From Rhodospirillaceae bacterium (lineage in GTDB: Bacteria; Pseudomonadota; Alphaproteobacteria; Rhodospirillales; Casp-alpha2): a stretch of DNA of 43,081 nucleotides. The position numbers and the translations under genes are program-made. The notes beneath the pieces were generated by a model, which saw nothing but the letters and a program-made list of their open reading frames with translations, was not told the DNA's origin and ran no database searches. The DNA lies in contig PALN01000082.1 of the NCBI GenBank assembly GCA_002706405.1, positions 1 to 43,081 on the forward strand, in the 5' to 3' direction. Below, one piece after another: positions 32,767-40,329 of this stretch (positions within the stretch are counted from its first letter, which is position 1; the number at the start of each line of letters is the position of its first letter).

Positions 32767-33918
32767 ATGACCCAGACGACGAAAAAGAAAGCGACCGGCT
32801 GGCTTGGCGAAGTGTCCGGCGCCGTCGCTGATTTCGGCACCTTTCTGCCGCTGGTAATCGGCGTGCTGGCGGTGCGCGGGTTCGACGGCACGGGTGTGCT
32901 GACCGGCTTCGGCCTGTTCGCGCTGGCCGTGGCCCTGGTCTACCGCCGGCCGATCCCGATCCAGCCCATGAAGGCGGTGGCGGCGCTCATCATCGTCGGT
33001 GCGGTGACGCCGGCTCAGGCCATGGCCAGCGGCCTGATCATCGGCGGAGTGCTGGTGGCCCTGGCCCTCACGGGCATCATCACGCGCATCGCGCGGCTGG
33101 TGCCGAACTCGGTCATCATGGGTGTGCAACTGGGCGTCGGCGCACAGCTGGCGCTGCTCGGGTTCCAGCATGTCTGGGAAGAGCCCCTGTTCGGCGGCGC
33201 GGCGCTGGCCTTGCTGCTGCTTCTGTTCCTGACGCCCTATCGCCACCTCGGCTCGTTGGTGGTCGTGGTGACCGCGGCGGCGGCATTTCTGATGACCGGC
33301 GGTGCGGGGGTTGCGGTGACCGGCCCCGCGTTGCATCTGCCGGCCCTGGCCTGGCCGGCCGTTGCGGATTTTCAGGCGGCCCTGACGACCACGGCGCTGC
33401 CGCAACTGGCGCTGACCTTGTCCAACGCGGTTCTCGCGACCTCGGCCATCGCTGCGGAGTATTTCCCCGAGGATGCCAAGGCGCGCACCAGTCCGCGCCG
33501 CCTGGCGCTGTCGACGGGGGTCCTGAACGTCGTGTTGGCGCCGTTCGGGGCGCTGCCCATGTGTCACGGATCGGGCGGGTTGATCGCGCAATACGGCTTC
33601 GGGGCGCGGACCTGGGGGGCGCCGCTGCTGTTCGGGCTGTTCTGTCTGCTGCTCGGCATCGGGTTCGGTCCGCAGGCGCGCGACCTGCTGATGCTGGTGC
33701 CGGTCGGCGCCGTCGGCGCCATACTGGCCGTCGCCGGCACCGACATGGCGATCAACCGCCGAATCCTCGGTGTGAAGCCGAGCTGCCGCGTGGTCATCCT
33801 GTTGACCGGCGTGGTCTGCGTCGGCGTCAACATGGCGGCGGGTCTGGTCGTGGGCCTGGCGGCGGAAGCCCTGCGCAGCGCCTACTACCGCCGCCGCGGC
33901 GAAACCTCGGAAATCTAA
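32767..33918 (+). CDS. MOT1-like sulfate/molybdate transporter
   Basis: A 383-residue inner-membrane protein with about ten helices. It carries the two MOT1-family signatures: GAVADFGTFLPLVIGVLAV near residue 20 and RRPIPIQPMKAVAALII near residue 60. A related second-half segment is FGALPMCHGSGGLIAQYGFG. It resembles the plant molybdate transporter MOT1 and bacterial YchM-like SulP relatives without a STAS domain. GGGAGG before 32767 sets the start. Next to mop and modA the substrate is very probably molybdate. Confidence 0.87.
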   Translation: MTQTTKKKATGWLGEVSGAVADFGTFLPLVIGVLAVRGFDGTGVLTGFGLFALAVALVYRRPIPIQPMKAVAALIIVGAVTPAQAMASGLIIGGVLVALALTGIITRIARLVPNSVIMGVQLGVGAQLALLGFQHVWEEPLFGGAALALLLLLFLTPYRHLGSLVVVVTAAAAFLMTGGAGVAVTGPALHLPALAWPAVADFQAALTTTALPQLALTLSNAVLATSAIAAEYFPEDAKARTSPRRLALSTGVLNVVLAPFGALPMCHGSGGLIAQYGFGARTWGAPLLFGLFCLLLGIGFGPQARDLLMLVPVGAVGAILAVAGTDMAINRRILGVKPSCRVVILLTGVVCVGVNMAAGLVVGLAAEALRSAYYRRRGETSEI

Positions 33919-33936
33919 GCGCCAAGACGCCCGGGA

Positions 33937-34143
33937 TCACGTCCCGAGCATTACGTCCGAAGCCTTGATGATGACCGTCACCTCCTTGCCGGCGGCGAGA
34001 CCCAGGTTCTTGGCGGAATCCAGGGTGATGGACGACACGATGGTGTTGCCGCCGCCGATGTCGACGGTGACCTGGGCGGTGACGACACCATCCTTCACGT
34101 CGACGACCTTGCCGGTGATCTGGTTGCGCGCACTGATCTTCAT
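33937..34143 (-). CDS. mop: Mop domain molybdate-binding protein (molbindin)
   Basis: A 68-residue single Mop/TOBE domain: MKISARNQITGKVVDVKDG at the start, VTVDIGGGNTIVSSITLDSA in the middle and VTVIIKASDVMLGT at the end. Such proteins assemble into hexamers that store molybdate. AGGAG 8 nt upstream supports the start. It is convergent with the MOT1-like gene (18-nt gap) and divergent from modA. Confidence 0.93.
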   Translation of the reverse strand: MKISARNQITGKVVDVKDGVVTAQVTVDIGGGNTIVSSITLDSAKNLGLAAGKEVTVIIKASDVMLGT

Positions 34144-34253
34144 GGGACGAACTCCTGAAAATGAAAAGCGGAGGGCCGGCGGCCGGGTTCAGGGGGCGGC
34201 GGGCCGCCCCGATCGTTCGCCGCGCCGTGGGTTATTTACAGGCTCTCACGAAA

Positions 34254-34269
34254 TTGCATAATTGTGCAA
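34254..34269. promoter_or_regulatory. Inverted repeat in the mop-modA divergent promoter
   Basis: TTGCA-TAATTG-TGCAA lies 50 nt before modA and 110 nt before mop in an AT-rich stretch. It is a candidate operator. It does not clearly match the ModE consensus. Confidence 0.4.
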
Positions 34270-34318
34270 ATTTTCCGGAAGGTCATATGATAAAAAATCG
34301 AGTTGGAGGACCCTACCC

Positions 34319-35107
34319 ATGCGAGTCATCGTTCTTGCCGCCTGCCTGCTGATGTCCGGAGGGGCCATGGCCGACACCGTGAAACTCCATGCGGCGGGCA
34401 GCCTGAAGGCCGCCTTGACGCAGGTCGCTCATGATTTCGAGAAAGCCACGGGCCATCGGGTCGAAACGGCGTTCGGGCCGTCGGGCCTGCTGCGCAAGCG
34501 CATCGAAACGGGCGAGCCGGCCGAGGTCTTCGCCTCGGCCAACATGAAGCATCCGAAGACTCTGGAAAAGGCAGGCAAGGCGGGGCCCGTGCGCATGTTC
34601 GCGCGCAACAAGCTTTGCGCCATCGCCCAGCCCGGCGTCGCGGTATCGACGGCCCGCCTTCTCGCGGTGTTGCTTGATCCAAAGATCACCGTCGGCACCT
34701 CGACGCCCAAGGCGGATCCCTCGGGCGATTACGCCTGGCAGTTGTTCGCCAAGGCCGACAAGGTCTCGCCCGGTGCGGAAAAGGCGCTTGATGCCAAGGC
34801 GGTGAAATTGACCGGCGGGCCGACCTCGCAGAAGGCGCCCAAGGGCCGCAACCAATACGGCTGGGTCATGGAGAACAAGCGCGCTGACGTGTTTCTGACC
34901 TATTGCACCAATGCGGTCCTGGCGCAGAAAGAGGTTCCGGGCCTACAGATTATTACCGTGCCGGAGGCCCTTTCGGTCGGCGCCGACTATGGACTCACCC
35001 TGATCACCGGTGCCCCGAAGGCGGCGGTGCAACTGGCCGACCACATCCTTGGCCCCGACGGCCAAAAGGTGTTGTCCCAGTTCGGATTCGATGCGCCCGA
35101 AAAATAG
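34319..35107 (+). CDS. modA: ModA-like molybdate ABC transporter substrate-binding protein
   Basis: A 262-residue periplasmic binding protein. Signal peptide 1-18 (LAACLLMSGGAMA). The mature start VKLHAAGSLKAALTQVAHDF has the ModA Ser ligand loop; the next loop is AFGPSGLLRKRIETGEPAEV with FASANMKHP. Later GRNQYGWVMENKRADVFLTY completes the fold. TTGGAGGA 8 nt upstream sets the start. No modB or modC follows, which is unusual: it either feeds a distant ABC permease or has another role next to the MOT1-like carrier. Confidence 0.85.
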   Translation: MRVIVLAACLLMSGGAMADTVKLHAAGSLKAALTQVAHDFEKATGHRVETAFGPSGLLRKRIETGEPAEVFASANMKHPKTLEKAGKAGPVRMFARNKLCAIAQPGVAVSTARLLAVLLDPKITVGTSTPKADPSGDYAWQLFAKADKVSPGAEKALDAKAVKLTGGPTSQKAPKGRNQYGWVMENKRADVFLTYCTNAVLAQKEVPGLQIITVPEALSVGADYGLTLITGAPKAAVQLADHILGPDGQKVLSQFGFDAPEK

Positions 35108-35115
35108 CGCCGAGG

Positions 35116-35132
35116 GGCCCCATTGAGGGGCC
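35116..35132 (+). terminator. Short GC hairpin after modA
   Basis: GGCCCC / GGGGCC with a 5-nt loop, 8 nt after the modA stop, with no T run. It is a weak terminator or 3' end structure. Confidence 0.35.
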
Positions 35133-35213
35133 TGTCTCATAGGTCCGCAGCGGTCCCGGCAGGGGCGCGAGTGTCCGGATTGCGTAATCGCTATCCGATA
35201 TACGCGGCAAAGG

Positions 35214-35396
35214 TCAGTGTGCGACCGTTTCGTGCTTTTGATTCCACATGACCTGCGCCTTAATTGGCCGTTGGATACGTTGATGGAAGGCGCGGGTGTG
35301 GAGGTCCGTGCCACGCAATGCCGGTCCGACCGCATAGTTCTGCATTTGGTCATATAGGAACGCACTTGACCAAAAGGCGGCGTGCTTGATCATCAT
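35214..35396 (-). CDS. Doubtful 60-residue hypothetical protein
   Basis: A minus-strand frame starting MMIKHAAFWSSAFLYDQMQN in the 35108-35615 gap. It has no recognised domain, no clear ribosome site and no operon partner. The frame continues open upstream to 35561. The gap is less GC-rich than the genes around it and otherwise holds only a palindrome at 35556. Confidence 0.2.
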   Translation of the reverse strand: MMIKHAAFWSSAFLYDQMQNYAVGPALRGTDLHTRAFHQRIQRPIKAQVMWNQKHETVAH

Positions 35397-35555
35397 GGCG
35401 CGTCTTCCCGTGCACGTTCCGCGTGAACGGGCATTGTCGTATTGGTGTTGAATTAAGAGATGCTGTGGCGCGTCTTGGCAGTTTGGGGAGATTTGCCGGA
35501 CCCTCGGGTGGCTCCACGCGATTTTCTCCTGTGAACTGAATGTGCTTTTCGAATA

Positions 35556-35570
35556 GATCACAGTGTGATC
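35556..35570. promoter_or_regulatory. 15-bp palindrome upstream of the secretin gene
   Basis: GATCACA-G-TGTGATC is a perfect inverted repeat about one base. It contains the TGTGA/TCACA words known from CRP/FNR-type sites, but with arms in closer and reversed order. It lies about 45-60 nt before the likely secretin start. A second TGTGATCA occurs at about 35606. Confidence 0.45.
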
Positions 35571-35615
35571 GGAGTTTCGGGGAAACAGGTCTTAACGGCG
35601 ACGTTTGTGATCAGA

Positions 35616-37571
35616 ATGGGGGTATCAGTGAATAACGGATTTGTGTTGCGTGTTCGTCGAAGCGGTTTGCCGGTTGTGGCGCTGGCGGCCTTTCTTGGTG
35701 GGTGCCAAACGCTGAGCTTCGATACGGTCGGTGCCGAATCGGGCGCGCATGTGGACCGGAATTTGTCGGCTCAATTGTCGCAACCGCGCGAAGTCCTGAC
35801 CTTGATCAAGGAAGGGGAGCAGGCCCTTCGGGACAAAGATCTCGACAAGGCGCAACGCCTTTTCAGTGGCGCGCTCAAGCTTGATATCACCAATGCGGAT
35901 CTGCAGTTTCTCAACGGCCTCGCCTATCATCTGATCGGCATTTCGAAGGATCGTTCAAAGCTTGAATTGGCCGAACAAGGGCTGCAGCTTGCGCTGAAAT
36001 TCGATCCCAGCCATCTGGCGGCACGCTATCAGTTGGGCCTGCTTTATATGGATCAGCGCCGATACGTCCTGGCGCAGGGCCATTTTGCCGCCGTCGCCAT
36101 TCACCGGCCGAAAGACGCCGCCCTGCTGTACAACCTGGCGGCCAGTTCCTATTACAGCCACGATCCGCAGATGGCCGAAGCGGCCCTCAATCAATTGTCC
36201 AAGGTGGCCCCGGAATCGATCAGCGATCCGGACGTTCTGTGGGCGCAGGCCCTGGTCAAGGCGGCCCTCAACGACAACGAAGCGGCGAAGGACTACCTCA
36301 GCGCTTTCCGTGAAAAGGATGAAACCGGCAGCCAGGTCAAACAGCTGGAACGGCGGCTGTATTCCTGGCAGGGCTTCTACGAGCACGATGCCAAGGTTAT
36401 TCAGGCCCAGTTCGGCCAGCAAAACCCCTATGGCGCACCGGCGGATCAAAATCCCTACGGATCGTCGAATCCCTATGGCTCGGCGCCGGCGAACCCCTAC
36501 GGCGCTGCACCCGCAAACCCCTATGGGGCGAATTCGGGCGCAGGCGCCGCGCCCGGCGCGGCCGCCGGCGCGCTGCAAAACGATTCCAAGATGGTCGTCG
36601 TCGATGTCGTCATCATCGGCACCCAGGAAGACGTGCGCCAAACCCGGGGCATCAACCTTCTGAACGGCCTGCAGCTTCAGTTCGGCAACCCGACGACGGG
36701 CGCCTACGGCTTCGGCTGGTCGCGCAACAACATCAACGACAAGATCGACAGCGGTCTCGACGAAAACACGCGCACGATCACCAATCAGATCGGCATCCCG
36801 GCGGTGACGTATTCGTTGAACATCGCGAACTCGGCCGATTCGGAAAACGAGATCCTGGCCAAGCCCAGCTTGGTCGCCCAATCGGGCCTGACGTCCGAAT
36901 TCTTCTCAGGTACGGAAATCCTGGCTGCCGCCGTTTCCGGCGGTGACGGGGATTCGGTTTCCGTGCAGAAAGAGGTCGGGGTCAAGCTGGCGGTGACGCC
37001 GGAGATTCTCGAAGACGACTTCCTGCGCCTTCACGTGGTCGCGGAACGAACCTTCCTGACCGACCCGGCAAGTTCCGTGCTGTTCGAATTCCGTCTCGAC
37101 ACCACGAAGACCAATGTCAATTCGACGGTCACCATGCGGTTCGGCGAAACCCTGATTTTGGGCGGTCTGAGCGAGCGTGAAACGTCGAATTCCAAGGACG
37201 GCGTGCCGGGCCTCATGGATATTCCAGGCGTTAGCCTGCTGTTTTCCGAGCGATCCAAGCGCCATTTCGAACGCTCGATCCTGATTCTGCTGACGCCCCG
37301 CCGTCCGCAGTACACCCGTCAGGCGGAAGACAACCGCCAGAAGACCCGCGACCGTATGAGTGATCTTGAGCGGGATCTGGAACGGCTGGCCAAGCGTCAT
37401 GAAGATTGGTTCACGCCGCGTCCGACCTTCAACCAGATCATCGATACCCTGAAGAAACGCGAGTTCTTCGAGGAGTTCCGGTCCGGCGATTTCCGTCTCC
37501 GGGCATGGAACGAAGATCCCAGAAACTTCGAACATATCGCCAGCATCCAGAAACGACTGGCGAATAACTAG
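35616..37571 (+). CDS. Orphan secretin lipoprotein with TPR-like and NPYG repeats
   Basis: A protein of about 651 residues. The lipoprotein signal VVALAAFLGGC puts the lipid Cys near residue 31. Residues 60-250 are TPR-like helices (LIKEGEQALRDKDLDKAQRL, LAARYQLGLLYMDQRRYVLA). Residues 270-304 hold five NPYG repeats. From about 325 comes the type II/III secretin domain: EILAKPSLVAQSGLTSEFFS, VGVKLAVTPEIL, RFGETLILGGL and the hallmark GVPGLMDIPGVSLLFSER then RSILILLTPR. It would form a gated outer-membrane ring. The usual N0-N2 domains are replaced by the TPR region, and no ATPase, pseudopilin or inner ring is nearby. A GTG at 35628 with GGGGG before it is an alternative start. The propeller gene follows 87 nt on. 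Confidence 0.88.
   Translation: MGVSVNNGFVLRVRRSGLPVVALAAFLGGCQTLSFDTVGAESGAHVDRNLSAQLSQPREVLTLIKEGEQALRDKDLDKAQRLFSGALKLDITNADLQFLNGLAYHLIGISKDRSKLELAEQGLQLALKFDPSHLAARYQLGLLYMDQRRYVLAQGHFAAVAIHRPKDAALLYNLAASSYYSHDPQMAEAALNQLSKVAPESISDPDVLWAQALVKAALNDNEAAKDYLSAFREKDETGSQVKQLERRLYSWQGFYEHDAKVIQAQFGQQNPYGAPADQNPYGSSNPYGSAPANPYGAAPANPYGANSGAGAAPGAAAGALQNDSKMVVVDVVIIGTQEDVRQTRGINLLNGLQLQFGNPTTGAYGFGWSRNNINDKIDSGLDENTRTITNQIGIPAVTYSLNIANSADSENEILAKPSLVAQSGLTSEFFSGTEILAAAVSGGDGDSVSVQKEVGVKLAVTPEILEDDFLRLHVVAERTFLTDPASSVLFEFRLDTTKTNVNSTVTMRFGETLILGGLSERETSNSKDGVPGLMDIPGVSLLFSERSKRHFERSILILLTPRRPQYTRQAEDNRQKTRDRMSDLERDLERLAKRHEDWFTPRPTFNQIIDTLKKREFFEEFRSGDFRLRAWNEDPRNFEHIASIQKRLANN
36423..36527 (+). 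repeat. NPYG coding repeats in the secretin
   Basis: Five copies of Asn-Pro-Tyr-Gly within 35 residues, separated by short Ala/Pro/Ser spacers of 2-5 residues. They form a flexible linker between the TPR-like and secretin domains. The codons vary (tat/tac, ggc/gga/ggg), so this is not simple recent slippage. Confidence 0.85.
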
Positions 37572-37658
37572 AAACGAAAAGCGACTCTGAGCGGTGGGAC
37601 GCATGAACCCCCATCCGACGCGATTGCCTGCGATCGATAAGGAGGTCAACGCATTGCG

Positions 37659-40316
37659 ATGGTGAAGAACGTATTTCTGCGAGGGGTCGTTTGTGCGGCT
37701 CTGGTATTGGCGCTGTTGCCCCTTGCCGGCGGAGGCCCGGTAACGGCGCAGTCGCCCCGTGGCGCCACGCCGCCGGCCGATGAAACGGTCCAGGCGACCT
37801 GGACGCTGATTCCCGGCCGCGCCAAGGATCTGTCGATCAATGCGGCCGCCATGGCCTATGCCGCGGGCAATGACGGCGTCGCCCTGAGATGGCGGGCGAC
37901 CAGCCAGAAATGGGCCAGGATGTCGGGGGCGTTCGCCCGCATTACCGCGGCCGAGGGCAATCGGCCCTGGGGGGTGACCGAAGACGGCAACGTCATGCGC
38001 TTCAACGGCTTGTGGTGGGAGCCGAAAGGCGACAAGGTCGCCGATGTGGCCGGGGACGCGGTTGGCAATATCTACATCGCCCGGGTGTCGGGCGCGGTCG
38101 AAAAGTGGGAGCCCCTGTCGCAAAGCTGGAAGCCCGTGCCGGGCCAGATGGCGCGGCGCATCGCCCTCGATATCCGGGGCAAGCCGTGGATCGTCACGCC
38201 GACGGGACAGATCATGCGCTGGGAAGACGGCGTTTGGATCAGCCTGCCCGGCGTTGCTCGTGACATCGCGCTCGGCGCCGACGGGTCCGCCGTCATCGTC
38301 GACGCCAGCGGAAATTTACGGATCCTGCGCAGCTCACCCACGCGCTGGGTTCCCTATACGGGCGTCACCGGTGTCGTCTCCGTGGCGCTTACCCCCAACG
38401 GGGGTCCTTGGGTGACCTTGGCCGACGGGCGCATCTTCGCCACCGTGCTGATCCGCGACCAGGTCCCGCTGACCGAGGAAGAAGACAAGGACAAGGCGGA
38501 AACGCCGCATGCACCGGTGCCGCAGGCGCCGCTGGCCCAGGCAAAACCGATCATTGCGCCGCAGATCACGGCTAGCAGCGTCCAGGCCGGAGACAGCAAG
38601 GCTGCGGAAAGCACGGCGCCGGACGCCAAGGCGGATACGCCGACGGCGCAGGGTATCGGGACCTCGGGCGGGGGCTCCGGTGGGGGGAGTAATTCCAACT
38701 CCGGCAAAAGTTCCGTGTCGCCGGGCGGCAGTGGCGGGACCAGCGATCCGGCCGCCAGCACGACGAACGAGAAACTGGAATTCGTCGATACGCGCGGCAC
38801 CGCCCAACAGATCGCGATCGGCCGCGACGGCAGCGTGTTCGCGCTGGATACCAGCGGCGGGATCACGCGGTGGAGCAATACTCGGGGTGCATTCGAAAGC
38901 TTTCCCGGCCAGTTGGCGCGCATTGCCGTGGACAGCCAGGGTAATCCCTGGGGCGTGACCAGCGTCGGCCGCGTGTTCCGCCACGATGGCACGGCTTGGG
39001 TTCAGGTCCAGGGGGTGACCGCGTCGGATATCTCGATCGGCGGCAAAGATGATATCGTGCTGCTCGCCAATGCCGACGGCATTTTGTCGCGTTTCGACAT
39101 GGCGACGGGTAAGACCAGCAATGTTCCCGGTTTAGGCGTTCAGGTCGCCGCCGGGCCGGACGGCACGCCTTGGACCATCAGCAAGGACCATATCGCCCAG
39201 CGTTGCGGAAAAAGCCCCTGCACCCCTCTGTTTCAACTGGCGCGCAGCATCGCGGTGGGGCCTGACGGCACGGTGTTCCTGGTCAACACCAACAACCTTC
39301 TGATGCGCAAGCGCCCCGCCGACAAGAAATTCTCCCAGGTCTTGGTGCCGGGCCACACGCCCGCCTCGGTCGCCGTCGGCCCCAATGGTTTCCCGTGGGT
39401 GGTGACGAGCGAGCGCAAGGTCCTGGCGACCCGCTACTTCGAACGCAACGAATCCGGTGACCGTGTCCTGGCCTTGAAGTCGAGCGGTGATACCTCCGGC
39501 AGCGGTTCGACCGCCGCCGTCGTCGCGTCGCAAAGCGCCAGCGCCTTCACCTTCACCAAGAACCTGAAGTTCGACAAATACAAGTCGAGCGACGCCGAAG
39601 CCAACATGGGCATGTTGTCGGACGTCCATGCCGGGCATACGGGCGCGGTCTACATCTCGGGCGATACGGGGGTCTTCAAGTTCAACACCAAGACCAAGAA
39701 GTTCGAGGCCTTGGACAAGGCGTTCTCCAATTCATCCCTGGCTGATGTGGGCGAGGATGAAAGTGGTACCTTGTGGGCGTTAAGCCAAGTCGCGCCGGCC
39801 CGCGTGTACCGCCTCAAGGGAACCCAGGAAAAGACCTATTACGTCATCAATTCCACCGACACCAACTCGCCGCGCAACATGGCGGTTGCCGCGGATGGCA
39901 CGGTCTACGTTGCCGTAGGTGAATCGCTATACAAAAAGGACGCGAGTTCAAACGTCTTCAAGCAGATTGAAAGCAGCGATATTTTCTTCGTCCATTTGGG
40001 GGCCGGCGGCGATCTTTGGATTATGAATCAGTCGTACGACGTGCAGCAGTATACAGGCAGCAAGTTCGAAAACCGGCCCAAGGGCACGGCTCAGGAGGCG
40101 CAGGACATGGCTGTCGGTGCGGATGGCTCGGTTTATATCCTTGATAAAACGACGAACTTACTGAAGAAGTGGAACGCGTCGAATGGGCGGTTCGACGACG
40201 TCAACATCACTCAGCAAATGCACAGGGTAACAGTCACCATCGAAGGCCGCCCGTGGATCGTCAACACCTCCGGCGATATTACCTCCTCGGGCGATATTTG
40301 GCGCGCCAAGGACTGA
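37659..40316 (+). CDS. Secreted protein with three predicted six-bladed tectonin propellers
   Basis: An 885-residue exported protein with a signal peptide to about residue 32 (ALVLALLPLAGGGPVTAQS). I count 18 repeats of about 35-40 residues with the tectonin pattern (x-W-x-PG-x-A-x-xIAxDxxGxPWxVxxxGxI). They fall in three groups of six: about 45-262, 372-590 and 625-885. Examples: MARRIALDIRGKPWIVTPTG; LARIAVDSQGNPWGVTSVGR; AQDMAVGADGSVYIL. A Pro/Ala/Ser/Gly-rich linker (about 265-370) joins the first two. Tectonin propellers are lectins in known cases (six-bladed, binding glycans or LPS). It directly follows the secretin, so export or surface display through it is likely. AAGGAGG lies 13 nt upstream, a little far. 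Confidence 0.87.
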   Translation: MVKNVFLRGVVCAALVLALLPLAGGGPVTAQSPRGATPPADETVQATWTLIPGRAKDLSINAAAMAYAAGNDGVALRWRATSQKWARMSGAFARITAAEGNRPWGVTEDGNVMRFNGLWWEPKGDKVADVAGDAVGNIYIARVSGAVEKWEPLSQSWKPVPGQMARRIALDIRGKPWIVTPTGQIMRWEDGVWISLPGVARDIALGADGSAVIVDASGNLRILRSSPTRWVPYTGVTGVVSVALTPNGGPWVTLADGRIFATVLIRDQVPLTEEEDKDKAETPHAPVPQAPLAQAKPIIAPQITASSVQAGDSKAAESTAPDAKADTPTAQGIGTSGGGSGGGSNSNSGKSSVSPGGSGGTSDPAASTTNEKLEFVDTRGTAQQIAIGRDGSVFALDTSGGITRWSNTRGAFESFPGQLARIAVDSQGNPWGVTSVGRVFRHDGTAWVQVQGVTASDISIGGKDDIVLLANADGILSRFDMATGKTSNVPGLGVQVAAGPDGTPWTISKDHIAQRCGKSPCTPLFQLARSIAVGPDGTVFLVNTNNLLMRKRPADKKFSQVLVPGHTPASVAVGPNGFPWVVTSERKVLATRYFERNESGDRVLALKSSGDTSGSGSTAAVVASQSASAFTFTKNLKFDKYKSSDAEANMGMLSDVHAGHTGAVYISGDTGVFKFNTKTKKFEALDKAFSNSSLADVGEDESGTLWALSQVAPARVYRLKGTQEKTYYVINSTDTNSPRNMAVAADGTVYVAVGESLYKKDASSNVFKQIESSDIFFVHLGAGGDLWIMNQSYDVQQYTGSKFENRPKGTAQEAQDMAVGADGSVYILDKTTNLLKKWNASNGRFDDVNITQQMHRVTVTIEGRPWIVNTSGDITSSGDIWRAKD

Positions 40317-40329
40317 TCCCGTCGGCCGG

